A stretch of DNA of 64,000 nucleotides. Origin: Acidobacteria bacterium UBA2990. Its GTDB lineage: Bacteria; Acidobacteriota; Vicinamibacteria; Vicinamibacterales; UBA8438. The stretch is taken from contig DEAE01000029.1 of NCBI GenBank assembly GCA_002347025.1, positions 3,799 through 67,798 of the forward strand. Direction: 5' to 3'. Position 1 is the first letter of the stretch; each line of letters opens with the position of its first letter. Shown here one piece after another: positions 8,454 to 18,400 of this stretch. The notes below the pieces were generated by a model. The model made no database searches. It saw nothing but the letters and a program-made list of their open reading frames with translations, and was not told the origin of the DNA. Made by a program: the position numbers and the translations under genes.

Positions 8454-9890
8454 TTAAAACAGCACTTTACGGCGGCTTGATGTTGGAATTTTCAACTCCT
8501 CTCGATACTTTGCAATGGTGCGTCGAGCAAGATTCAGGCCCTCTGCCTGAAGAGCGCTACCGATACGTGAATCGCTCAGGGGGCGTTGGCGGTTCTCGCT
8601 ATCGATTATCTTCCGAATGCGTTGTTTGACGGCGATGGATGAAATGCTTTCACCGACAGCATTATTAATCCCACAGTGAAAGAAGTACTTCATCTCGAAG
8701 ACGCCCTGCGGCGTATGGATGTACTTTTGGTTAACGACTCGACTAACGGTGGATTCATGCATCCCAATGTCATCTGCTACGTCCCTTAAGACCAGCGGTC
8801 GAAGAAATTCGATGCCGCGGTCAAGAAATGGGGTTTGGAATGTGACAATACTGGTGGCAACCTTTGAGATGGTTTTCTGTCTTTGGTCAACCGATTTAAG
8901 AAGCCATAATGCGGAGCGAAACTTCTCTCTCGCATATGCTCGTGTTTCGTCGCTGTGGCCTTGGTGTTTATTCAGCAATTGTTTGTAGAACGGGCTAATC
9001 CTCAGTTGCGGCATATCGTCTTCGTTCAACTTGACGAGATACCCTTCTTCTTCCTTAACAACATAAACATCAGGAATAACGTATTGGCTGGAAGCCGGGT
9101 TGTAACGGCTGCCCGGTTTTGGATCTAGGCGGCGAATAATGTCGATATGGCTCTTCAATTCGTGGGTGCGAAGTCCCAGGAGGCGAGCGAGTTTTGGGGC
9201 CTCTTGGTTTTCGAGGAGATTTAGGTGTTCTTTGACAATGGTCTCGCTTGCCGTGTTGGTTAGGCCCAAATCTTGAATCTGAAGCAGCAAACACTCCTGA
9301 AGTCCCCGTGCTGCGACACCGATAGGGTCGAAGCTCTGAATCAGTTCTAGCACGGCTCCCACGGACCCTAGAGGCCAGTTGCCCATAGCAGCTATTTCTT
9401 CCACTGAGGCCACCAGGTAGCCGTCCTCATCCAAATTACCGATGATCGCTAAACCGATTTCCCTTTCCGTTTCGTCATGGTCTCCGCACCGCAAAAACAA
9501 CTGCCACGCTAAATGATCGGCTAGTGAATCTTGAACAGACAGTGTCTGTTCCATCGGAGGGGGACCCTGGTGCCCCTGCGGGGGACTGTTTCGATAGCCA
9601 TCCTCCAAGTAATCGCTAAAGAAATATTCGAAGTCAGTGTCTTCCCAGGCCGTGGGGGATTCGGTGTCTGGCTCCTGTGTGTCAGACATGTCAGACTGCT
9701 CGTTGATTTCGGTTGTCTGAGCCTCTTCTGACGAGACTTCCTCAAGCATTGGGTTGTCGATTACTTCCTGGGTTAGGAGGTTTACTAACTCAAGTGTGGA
9801 CATCGGAAGCAGCTTGATGGCCTGCTGCAACGCAGGTGTCAATACTAGGTTTTGAGAAAGTCGTGCCTGTAACCGTTGGTTCAATGCCAT
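8454..9890 (-). CDS. rpoN: RNA polymerase sigma-54 factor
   Basis: The alternative sigma factor that depends on AAA+ activators. The start is taken as ATG 9890, which opens MALNQRLQARLSQNLVLTP. A TTG at 9905 would add five residues. The 478 residues show the glutamine-rich activator-interaction region I (1-50), an acidic region II (about 60-120), the core-binding domain, the helix-turn-helix ESTVSRVVNQKYIHTP, and the diagnostic RpoN box ARRTIAKYREELKIP near the C-terminus. It follows lptB by about 45 bases in the same transcription direction. Confidence 0.96.
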   Translation of the reverse strand: MALNQRLQARLSQNLVLTPALQQAIKLLPMSTLELVNLLTQEVIDNPMLEEVSSEEAQTTEINEQSDMSDTQEPDTESPTAWEDTDFEYFFSDYLEDGYRNSPPQGHQGPPPMEQTLSVQDSLADHLAWQLFLRCGDHDETEREIGLAIIGNLDEDGYLVASVEEIAAMGNWPLGSVGAVLELIQSFDPIGVAARGLQECLLLQIQDLGLTNTASETIVKEHLNLLENQEAPKLARLLGLRTHELKSHIDIIRRLDPKPGSRYNPASSQYVIPDVYVVKEEEGYLVKLNEDDMPQLRISPFYKQLLNKHQGHSDETRAYAREKFRSALWLLKSVDQRQKTISKVATSIVTFQTPFLDRGIEFLRPLVLRDVADDIGMHESTVSRVVNQKYIHTPQGVFEMKYFFHCGINNAVGESISSIAVKQRIRKIIDSENRQRPLSDSRIGSALQAEGLNLARRTIAKYREELKIPTSSRRKVLF

Positions 9891-9935
9891 GGGGCTTCTT
9901 ACCAATGATAATGGCGTGAAGAATTAAATACGATT

Positions 9936-10661
9936 CTAGTCCAAACGGAAATCAGCACCAAGGTAGATACGTTTGACCTCCTCGTCGTTGGCGAGTTCGG
10001 CTGGTGTCCCACTTCGAAAAATAGCTCCATCATGTACGATGTAGGCTCGGTCAGTAATACGTAAGGTCTCACGAACATTGTGGTCGGTTATTAGGACGCC
10101 GATACCCCTGGCCTTTAGATGAAAAATAATTTCTTGAATGTCTGTAACTGCGATCGGATCAATCCCGGCAAATGGTTCGTCGAGCAACATGAACGACGGT
10201 GATATGACTAGAGCTCGGGTAATCTCAGCCCTTCGGCGCTCTCCGCCGGAGAGAGTATGTGCCGGCGATTTCGCTAATGGAGTTAGGTTTAGCTCTTCCA
10301 AGAGCTCTGTTGCCCGGTGTTTCCTCTGGTTGCGAGAAAGGTTCAGCGTTTCTAGGATGGCTAGAATGTTCTGTTCCACAGTGAGCCCTCGAAAAATCGA
10401 TGGTTCCTGTGGCAAATAGCCTATCCCCTTTCTCGCTCGCACGTACATAGGAGCGGTGGTAACGTCCTCATCATTGAGTGCAACTCGTCCACTGTCAGGG
10501 GGGGTGAGTCCAACGACCATATAGAATGTTGTGGTTTTACCTGCACCATTTGGACCGAGAAGCCCCACGACTTCCCCTGATTGCACCGCGAGACTCACGT
10601 CACGGACTACGGTTCGTCCACTATAGGACTTGGTGAGTAACTTTGTTTCTAGCGTCGCCAT
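9936..10661 (-). CDS. lptB: LPS export ABC ATPase LptB
   Basis: The cytoplasmic ATPase of the LptBFG complex that extracts lipopolysaccharide from the inner membrane. It has 241 residues with Walker A GPNGAGKT, the Q-loop segment GIGYLPQEPSIFRGLT, signature LSGGERRR, Walker B FMLLDEPFAGIDP and the switch histidine in LITDHNVRETL. The YLPQEPSIFRGLTVEQNI stretch is characteristic of LptB. It lies between lptCA and rpoN. The membrane partners lptF and lptG are not in this window. Confidence 0.96.
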   Translation of the reverse strand: MATLETKLLTKSYSGRTVVRDVSLAVQSGEVVGLLGPNGAGKTTTFYMVVGLTPPDSGRVALNDEDVTTAPMYVRARKGIGYLPQEPSIFRGLTVEQNILAILETLNLSRNQRKHRATELLEELNLTPLAKSPAHTLSGGERRRAEITRALVISPSFMLLDEPFAGIDPIAVTDIQEIIFHLKARGIGVLITDHNVRETLRITDRAYIVHDGAIFRSGTPAELANDEEVKRIYLGADFRLD

Positions 10662-10823
10662 ACCAAATACATCTTCAAGGGCTTGTTGAGGTCTAGACCT
10701 GAAAGAAGGTTGTCAACCTCCTCACTCGAAAGAACATTCTGAGTGGTGCAAGTGCTGGGGTGAAGCTTTCACGCTGTTCAACCATTTGAACAATATAGGA
10801 CTATTCCTCAAGCTGACAATTCA

Positions 10824-13130
10824 TTAAAACGTCAACGGACTACATGGATGGCTTCTGCTTTCAGTTCGTAGTTGCTCTCGTCCGTCCATGGATACGGTTT
10901 CTGTCGAACGGTAGAACGTGAGTGCCTTTCCGCTGGTCGTACGACATTGAGGGGGGCCAGGAGCTTGATTGGGAGTGGCAGGTTGGTCTGTTTCGGACTC
11001 ATCTGGCTCGACAGTTTCCACAATCTCCACTGGAGCCCCCTCCATCTCGTACCGGCCATCCGATTCGAAATAGATTAAGGTGTCCCCTGTTGCCCACCGC
11101 TCATCGAGACGCACCATAACCGAACCAGTCGCCTCCATTCGGTCGAGCGTCTGGCCGTCCTCTTCAAAGAATATACTTATTGTGTCGGCTTTCAGGTCAC
11201 CGTAGCCTGAGAGCAAGAGGGCTTCTCCTTCGTAGAGGGCGTGACGGGCCGCCTCATGGTAAGTGAAGGAGTTAGCTGTGGCTTGGGTCATTGAGAGGAC
11301 CGATTGGGCGGCCTGATCGAGACGCATCACCCCAATGTTAGACCTGACATCTCCAGTCACAGCTAGTCCGCCTGATCCTTTATCGACAGCAATCGATTCC
11401 CCAACGAAACTCGTCGCACCTTGCCAGAGGCGAACATCTCCGTCGTAGATGGCTATGTCCGTAATCCCGTCGTAACTTAGTGAATCCGCCGATACGTTTA
11501 TCCGTTCGGTGCTGTCTAATAGGGCTGGCATCGTGTGACTTCCCTGTGTCGGGTCGCCAGAAGGTGGAGTTAACACGTTTTGAAGATTCCCGGAAGCCGC
11601 CATTGAAACTCCGTCGAGGGAGATGGTCATCGTTGAGGCCTCGAGCGTGTTGGTGGCATCAACCAGACGTGAAATTTGCTCAACAGGAGGTTCGATGTTT
11701 TCTACAGCTGCTTCTGATGCGTCCGGTGTTTCCTGAGCGTCGGGACCCAAGGTGATGATTCCAGACAGGACATCGTACTCAATGCTTTGGCTCTCAATTT
11801 GGCGAGTCTGATCTTCAAAGGTGACATCACCCCGAAAGGCCGCCATTGGCAGTGATTCCAAACTTGGTTCAACGTTAGCCACGAGTTGGTCGGCCCTGAC
11901 TATCCGCTCATGGCTACCTTCGAGACTCCCGTTCAATAAAGTTTCTTGGTACTCAACATTTTGGTCGAAAAGCAGAGAGGTTAGGCCAATTTCAGGGGCT
12001 CCTGTACCAGTAAGTCCTTCAGCTCGGATTTGTTGGGAAGGATAGTCCAGTCGGTCGGGAAGTCTGAGGATAACGTTGCCAACCGCATCAAGTGCCATTA
12101 CATTTCGACTGTCAGGAGTCAATACGACTCTTATGACTTCGCCGTTTATCTGCGACCCTAGCTGCTGGCCGGTTGAGGCCATTTGGATCAGAGCATTCCC
12201 CGCTAAATCTGTGCCTTGAGGCTGACGGGTAACCGGATCCAGTAGCAAGGTGGCTTCGTTGGCTCGCATTTCTCGTAACGTACCGTCTGAGGAGAGAACT
12301 CTGGTTTGCCCTAAGAGCTCCAGACGCTCAAGGGCTGTCTGCTCTTCTCCGAAGTGGGCTGTGACCTCGTCTGCTTCCAAGATCATGCTTCCGGTGTGGA
12401 CGGTTGCTCCATCTTGAAAGAACATCAGACGGTCAGTCTGAGCCAGTACCGCTCGTGAAGACGAAATGTCGACCGCAGCGTGACTTTCGTCTGACAGCAA
12501 ACGGACCTTGGCGTTTCCTTGAATTCTGATCAAGTTCTCACTCCGGTCATAAATCACTTGGTTGCCGGAGGCCTCGAGTCCTGGCCGGGTCATGGTGGTC
12601 AGGCTTTCGTCATCTTCCATGATCACCATGTTTTGCTCGTTGGAGAAACTCGCCCTCTCGGTTCTTGCTGCCAAACCTCCAGCCGTCGAAAACCTGACGT
12701 TCCCAGAGACCTCAACTGAACTCTGGGTGTCGTCTACAGCGGCTTCGTCCCCACTTATCTCGAAACTCTCTCGATCTGGCAGTTGGGGTACCTGCAGTGT
12801 AACGCCGTCCAGAAACCGAACCGAGCCGTCGGCGTAGGTCAATTGCCTTGTGGCTTCCAGGAGAAAGTTTTCTGCACCACTGGCACTTTGGATGAGTTCG
12901 CTGCCGGTGCTCTCCATAACGGCTTCAAGATCTGCACGCTGAAAGCTGACCGGATCCATGGCCTCTCTGCGGTCACCAATCGCGGTGAATAGAAACCAGG
13001 TAAATACCGTGAGCCCGATGAGCAATCCCCAACGAATGAATATTTGCCAGCGAGGGATCCAACGACCTACGGCTATCCAAATATTAGAGGAATTTCTACT
13101 CGAAACAGCGACATCCTTATCGGGCAACAT
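10824..13130 (-). CDS. Large LptC/LptA-type LPS transport protein
   Basis: A 768-residue protein with one N-terminal membrane helix (about 30-50, IRWGLLIGLTVFTWFLF). Repeated beta-rich OstA/LptC-type segments follow. An LptC-like part (about 60-250) has FLLEATRQLTYADGSVRFLDG and ASGNQVIYDRSENLIRIQGNA. The C-terminal LptA/OstA-like part (about 540-760) has ADSLSYDGITDIAIYDGDV, KADTISIFFEEDGQTLDRM and ATGDTLIYFESDGRYEMEG. LptC and LptA are usually separate proteins of about 190 and 170 residues, so this appears to combine both with extra repeats. The domain split is inferred by eye. lptB lies about 160 bases downstream. Confidence 0.82.
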   Translation of the reverse strand: MLPDKDVAVSSRNSSNIWIAVGRWIPRWQIFIRWGLLIGLTVFTWFLFTAIGDRREAMDPVSFQRADLEAVMESTGSELIQSASGAENFLLEATRQLTYADGSVRFLDGVTLQVPQLPDRESFEISGDEAAVDDTQSSVEVSGNVRFSTAGGLAARTERASFSNEQNMVIMEDDESLTTMTRPGLEASGNQVIYDRSENLIRIQGNAKVRLLSDESHAAVDISSSRAVLAQTDRLMFFQDGATVHTGSMILEADEVTAHFGEEQTALERLELLGQTRVLSSDGTLREMRANEATLLLDPVTRQPQGTDLAGNALIQMASTGQQLGSQINGEVIRVVLTPDSRNVMALDAVGNVILRLPDRLDYPSQQIRAEGLTGTGAPEIGLTSLLFDQNVEYQETLLNGSLEGSHERIVRADQLVANVEPSLESLPMAAFRGDVTFEDQTRQIESQSIEYDVLSGIITLGPDAQETPDASEAAVENIEPPVEQISRLVDATNTLEASTMTISLDGVSMAASGNLQNVLTPPSGDPTQGSHTMPALLDSTERINVSADSLSYDGITDIAIYDGDVRLWQGATSFVGESIAVDKGSGGLAVTGDVRSNIGVMRLDQAAQSVLSMTQATANSFTYHEAARHALYEGEALLLSGYGDLKADTISIFFEEDGQTLDRMEATGSVMVRLDERWATGDTLIYFESDGRYEMEGAPVEIVETVEPDESETDQPATPNQAPGPPQCRTTSGKALTFYRSTETVSMDGREQLRTESRSHPCSPLTF

Positions 13131-13206
13131 TGGTGGATCTAGTGTTAAACCTTAGGAACTTGGAACAGAGTGGCAGAGCCTTATAGCAGACCGACTCAAG
13201 AGGTGG

Positions 13207-13590
13207 TTGCATGCTGGCTGTCATTGTGCCATTTTATTAACTCTAAAAGGTCTAGCTAAAGATTATAAGCGCTCTCGTTACAAGCTTCCATTCCTTGGCT
13301 CGCAGGAAGATTTTAGCTTTGCATTGAAGTGCTTGTTGTACCATGTACTGGCAGTGCAACAACCCTTGACACCCGTTATCGTTGAACTAACTGAATCAGC
13401 GACTGAGGAAATTACTGTCTTTGACGTCCTGATTGGAGCTGCCAGTTTTGCCGGCGCACTCGTGATAGTGGCGGTTAGTTTAGCGACCATGTTTGCTGGA
13501 GTGTTGATCTTAGTGCGCCGCAGAAGATCGAAACTAAGCAGTAAAGACAGGATTGGGGACGGGTTGGGACTGGGTGTACCTTTTCGTTAG
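13207..13590 (+). CDS. Small predicted membrane protein
   Basis: I do not recognise a named family. The frame can open at TTG 13207, giving 127 residues, but a later start such as GTG 13354 or TTG 13366 is plausible and would give a protein of about 75 residues. The informative part is the C-terminal half. Acidic LTESATEEITVFDVLIGAA leads into a single membrane helix of about 25 residues, then RRRRSK, which would leave the C-terminus in the cytoplasm. It stands alone between divergent lptCA and convergent recJ. It may be real, but coding status rests only on this helix and charge pattern. Confidence 0.45.
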   Translation: MHAGCHCAILLTLKGLAKDYKRSRYKLPFLGSQEDFSFALKCLLYHVLAVQQPLTPVIVELTESATEEITVFDVLIGAASFAGALVIVAVSLATMFAGVLILVRRRRSKLSSKDRIGDGLGLGVPFR

Positions 13591-13656
13591 TTGTCTCAGT
13601 ATCAAGTGTCAATCGGTTCTACATGCAAGAGGCAAGCAGGGGTGCCATGGGGATCC

Positions 13657-15390
13657 CTACCCTCCCGCCCGGATGTCAGCTACTGACAGCTCGACGGTGT
13701 GTTGGCCGCGGAAGAAGTTTTCTGACAGATTAAAGGCTAAATTTAAGCTGTTTGCGTTCTTGCGAACAAATTCGGCCCTGTCAGCCATTCGCCACCCAAT
13801 AGCCCGGAACAGCCGCTTTCCCTGCCGGACAGACAGCGCCAGGTGCCGTTCTTTGATCACTTTAAGCGGTTGGGCTAGCTCCACTGGACCGGTGTAGAAC
13901 ATCGGGCGCGGATTGCCTGCCCCAAATGGTTCCATGAGGCGCAAGCCTTCCACAAGTTCTTTGTTTATAGCGGCCAACGGTAGGTGGCAATCCACTCGCA
14001 AACGCGGAGCCAAATCATCGGGCTCCAATGTTTCATCTGCCATTTTGGTAAGGCGGTGGCGCAGGCTTTTGAGTTGCTGGGTAGGAATGGTCATTCCGGC
14101 AGCGTGCCGATGACCACCGAATCGAGTAAATAGGTCGGCGCAGCCTTCGAGTGCCCTCAAAAGATCGAAGTTAGGTATGCTGCGACCGGATCCATAAGCG
14201 ACGTCATCGTCAATGGCTAAGACTATGGCTGGTCGGTGAAAGAGTTCCACCAATTTCGATGCCACAATTCCTATGACTCCTCGGTGCCAGTTATTGCCCC
14301 ACACGACAACCATGGCATGGGCCCCTATCGAGGGATTGGTTTCGACCTGTCGACGAGCTTCTGACAGGATCTCAGCTTCCTCCTCCTGCCGGCGTTCGTT
14401 CTCGCCTTCCAACGTTGCGGCGAGAGTCTCCGCTTCGGCAGTGCTTTTCTCGTCTGTCAGTAAAAGAAGTTTGCTCGCCAAGTCAGGGCTGCTCATCCGA
14501 CCAGCAGCGTTAATTCTTGGAGCCAAGCGGAAAGCTACGTGAAAACTTGTCACTGTCTGTCCCAATAATCCGGTAGATTCCAAAAGCGCCCGCAAGCCAA
14601 CAGCATGTCCAGTGCCAGACAAATGCTCCAGACCTAGTTTGGCAATAACCCTGTTTTCGCCTCTAAGCGGAACTATGTCGGCAATTGTGCCCAAAGCGGC
14701 TAGCTTGATAAACCCTGATAGCCATTTCGCGTGATTGGTTCGCTCGCACAAGGCTTGAACCAATTTCAAGGCTACTCCGACACCAGCTAGGTTCTTGTCA
14801 GGGTAGGAACAATCCGGCCGCTTCGGGTTGATCACCGCTTTGGCAGGAGGGAGAGTTCCCTGAGGCTCGTGATGGTCGGTCACTATTAAGTCAACGCCGA
14901 GCTCCCTAGCTCGAATGGCTGCCTCATGGCTTCTGATGCCACAGTCTGCGGAAACGATAACTCTGACGTGTTGGGCTGCTAGACTGTCTACTGCTGTCGG
15001 TTCGAGGCCATATCCATCCCGCAAGCGGTCCGGAATAAAGTGGATTGCGTCAGCTCCTAGCAAGTCTAGCATTCGCCGAAGGATCACAGTAGAAGTCACA
15101 CCATCTACGTCGTAGTCACCGTGAATAGCGATGCGTTCTCCTCGAGTGATGGCTTGTTGCAGGCGATCGACCGCTAGAGGTAGATCCTGAAGGGAGAACG
15201 GGTCATGTAGATGAGCAAGATCGGGATAGAGAAACCCTTTAACCTCTTCAGGATCTGTGATGCCGCGAAGAACGAGTAGCTGGGCAACAACTGGGTCAAG
15301 TGTCGTCTCAGATAACAATTTGGTGACGGTGTCTTCATTGGCGGTCTGGTGGTCCCATACGAGGGGTGGCCGATTGGCGCGCTGGGCCAT
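13657..15390 (-). CDS. recJ: Single-stranded-DNA exonuclease RecJ
   Basis: A 5'-3' exonuclease on single-stranded DNA in recombination and mismatch repair. It has 577 residues, the usual length. Motifs in order are GDYDVDGVTST (metal-binding Asp residues of the DHH domain), SADCGIRSHEAA, IVTDHHEP (the DHH motif), INAAGRMSSPD, and the DHHA1 part with RSIPNFDLLRAL and FTRFGGHRHAAG. The C-terminal OB-like domain is present. It lies just downstream of dnaE. Confidence 0.97.
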   Translation of the reverse strand: MAQRANRPPLVWDHQTANEDTVTKLLSETTLDPVVAQLLVLRGITDPEEVKGFLYPDLAHLHDPFSLQDLPLAVDRLQQAITRGERIAIHGDYDVDGVTSTVILRRMLDLLGADAIHFIPDRLRDGYGLEPTAVDSLAAQHVRVIVSADCGIRSHEAAIRARELGVDLIVTDHHEPQGTLPPAKAVINPKRPDCSYPDKNLAGVGVALKLVQALCERTNHAKWLSGFIKLAALGTIADIVPLRGENRVIAKLGLEHLSGTGHAVGLRALLESTGLLGQTVTSFHVAFRLAPRINAAGRMSSPDLASKLLLLTDEKSTAEAETLAATLEGENERRQEEEAEILSEARRQVETNPSIGAHAMVVVWGNNWHRGVIGIVASKLVELFHRPAIVLAIDDDVAYGSGRSIPNFDLLRALEGCADLFTRFGGHRHAAGMTIPTQQLKSLRHRLTKMADETLEPDDLAPRLRVDCHLPLAAINKELVEGLRLMEPFGAGNPRPMFYTGPVELAQPLKVIKERHLALSVRQGKRLFRAIGWRMADRAEFVRKNANSLNLAFNLSENFFRGQHTVELSVADIRAGG

Positions 15391-15446
15391 AACTGTGTTT
15401 CTGCCTCGCTTTCTTGCTTCAAGACATTACTCGACGAATGAAGCAG

Positions 15447-18400
15447 CTATAGCCACGACACGGTACCTTTGCCGCAAATTTGTTCAGTAGCAAGGACCAG
15501 CTGTTCCGATGGACGAATGCGGGTTTCAGTTAGGCGTGCTTGTAGCCGTAATGGAGGGTTGTGATCAGTTAACTCAATTTGGATACGAACCAAGCTCGGA
15601 CCACGGTGCATTTGAAATAGGTCGGCCAGCGCATCCAAATTGTCTCGACTAATATTGGTGGACACTAGGTGTATCGACATTGTTTTGCCGACTGACTCAT
15701 GCAAGGTTTCAATTAAACGAATTTCGTCGGCAACCAGACGAGCTGTCTCCTCATCTTTCTCCAAGTTACCAGACACCAGCAGAATCCGTTCTGAGTCAAG
15801 TAGATCACCATATCGCTCAAAGGTCTTTGGAAACACCACCACCTCGAGACTCCCCAAACCGTCCTCTAACGTGGCTACGGCCATCGGTGCGCCTTTTTTG
15901 GTTTTGAGTGGCCTATAGGCGCTGACGATACCCCCAACCAGCGCTTGTTTTTCGTCCTCTCTGAGTGCATTTAGGTTCCTGGCACCAGCGGCTTCGAGTT
16001 GTTCTCGGTATCGATCGACAGGGTGTCCACTTAGGTAGAGTCCGAGTGCCTCCTTTTCGAAGGTAAGTTGCTCAGATTCGCTCCAGGCTGGCACATCAGG
16101 GAGAGCTAGACCTTGCTCTTCACTAATCTCGTTGTCTAAGGTCCCAAAGAGTTGGGCTTGTCCACGGTCTCGGTCTCGCTGATGGCGATTGCCATGGTCA
16201 AGGGCCCGGTCGACCACTGCTGACAATGCAGAACGGTAGGTAGCCGGTCGCCGTATCTTTGAAGGGAGAGATGAATCAAATGCGCCAGCTTTGATCAGAC
16301 TGTCAAAAACGCGCTTGTTGACTGTTCTTAAGTCGATATCCTCGCATAAGGAGAATAAGGAACGTATGGGGCTATTTTTACTCCGGTAGGCCAACACTGA
16401 AGTGATAGCCCCTTCGCCCACATTTTTGACGGCAGCCAGGCCGAAACGTACACCGTCCTCGCATACTTTGAAGGCGATATCGCTTGCATTAATGTCCGGG
16501 GGTAAAATTGCTACGCCCATATCTCGACATTCTCTGAGATAGGCCGCGAGTTTGTCCGTATTCTGTGACTCAATAGTTAACAATGAAGCCATAAAGTGTT
16601 GCGGGTAATTCGCCTTCAAATACCCAGTTTGGTAGGCCAAGAGAGCGTAGGCTGTTGAGTGGGACTTGTTGAACCCGTACCCTGCGAAATATTCCATTAG
16701 GTCAAAAATTTTTGTTGCTTGTGTTTTTGAAACACTTCGCTCGGTGGCGCCCTCGATAAACTTTTGGCGCTGCGCTTGCATGACCTGTGCGCTCTTCTTC
16801 CCCATGGCCTTCCGAAGAACATCGGCGTCCCCCATGGTGAACCCGGCTAAGTCATTGGCGATTCGCATGACTTGTTCCTGGAAAGCTATGACGCCGTAGC
16901 TATCTTGCAAAATCGGCTTGAGTGCTGGCAGGGCATACTCAATTTCAACCTTCCCATGTCGCCTGTCGATGAAGTCGTCGACAACACCACCCCGTAGAGG
17001 GCCAGGACGATACAGAGCGTTTAAAGCGATTAGATCTTCAAAACGCTCTGGTTTTGCTTTCCGGAGTGTTTCACGCATGCCGGAGCTCTCGAACTGGAAA
17101 ACGCCAAGGGTTTGCCCTTCCGAGAAGAGTTGAAAGGTTTTTCCGTCCTTCATTGGCAGCTGCCCAAGGTCGACCGTCTTTCCGGTGGTTTCCTTGATAT
17201 GTCTCACAGCGTCGTCTAGTAGTGTTAGGGTGCTGAGACCAAGAAAATCCATTTTTAAGAGGCCCATCCGTTCGACCTCTTTCATCGACCACTGGGTAGT
17301 TATCTCATCTTTCTGACTCTTATAGACTGGTGCGAATTCAGTAACTGCCTTTGGGGCGATGACGACGCCTGCTGCGTGTACCGACGCATGTCTGGTGATT
17401 CCCTCTAGTCGTTGTGCCACTTCGATGAGCTCATTAACTTGGGGATCCTGTTGTTCCATCGCCTTCAGAGCAGGGTTTTCCTGAAGAGCCTTGTTTAGAG
17501 TCATGTCCAAAGTGGCTGGAATCGCCTTTGCCACTTTGTCAACATCGGAATAAGACATGCCCATCGTCCGGCCCACGTCTCGCACGACAGCTCTGGCTTT
17601 CATCGTGCCGAATGTAATGATCTGAGCCACATTATCGCGGCCGTACTTCCGAGTTACGTAGTCGATGACCTGGCCCCGACGCCGTTCACAGAAATCAATA
17701 TCTATGTCTGGTAGGGACACTCTCTCTGGGTTTAAGAATCTTTCGAAGATTAAGTCGAACTGCATTGGATCTACATCGGTAATCCTGAGGCAGTAAGCGA
17801 CAAGACTGCCGGCTGCCGAACCTCGGCCTGGGCCGACCGGGATGCCCTGTTCGCGCGCGTAGCGAATGAAGTCCCAGACGATCAAGAAATATCCGGGGTA
17901 GCGCATCTTGACGATAATCTCAAGCTCGTGCTTGAGGCGTCTTTCGTAAGCCTCAATTGGATGTCTTAGTGCTCCTTCGGCAGAGAGCGCCTTCAAGTTG
18001 GAAAGTCGTCTGCCGAACCCTTCACGGGTGACGTGCTCGAAGTATCCTTCGAGTGTGAAACCTTCCGGAACATCGAAGTTTGGTAAATGACTACCCGGGT
18101 TAGAGAGATCAACATCGCACCTTTCGGCAATGGCCACGGTATTCGACAATGCTTGAGGCCAGTCGCCGAACACAGCCTCCATTTCCTTGGCAGATTTTAG
18201 GAAAAATTGATCGCCGTGATATCGGAGACGTCGCTCATCGCTTACGTTTTTCCCTGTCCCGATACATAGAAGGACATCGTGGGGTCTGTGATCGCCTTGT
18301 TTGAGATAGTGGACGTCGTTGGTGCAAACCAAAGGCAAACTCAGTTCACGAGCAATGGGTTGAAGACCGGTATTGACGGTGCGTTGTTCATCGATCCCCT

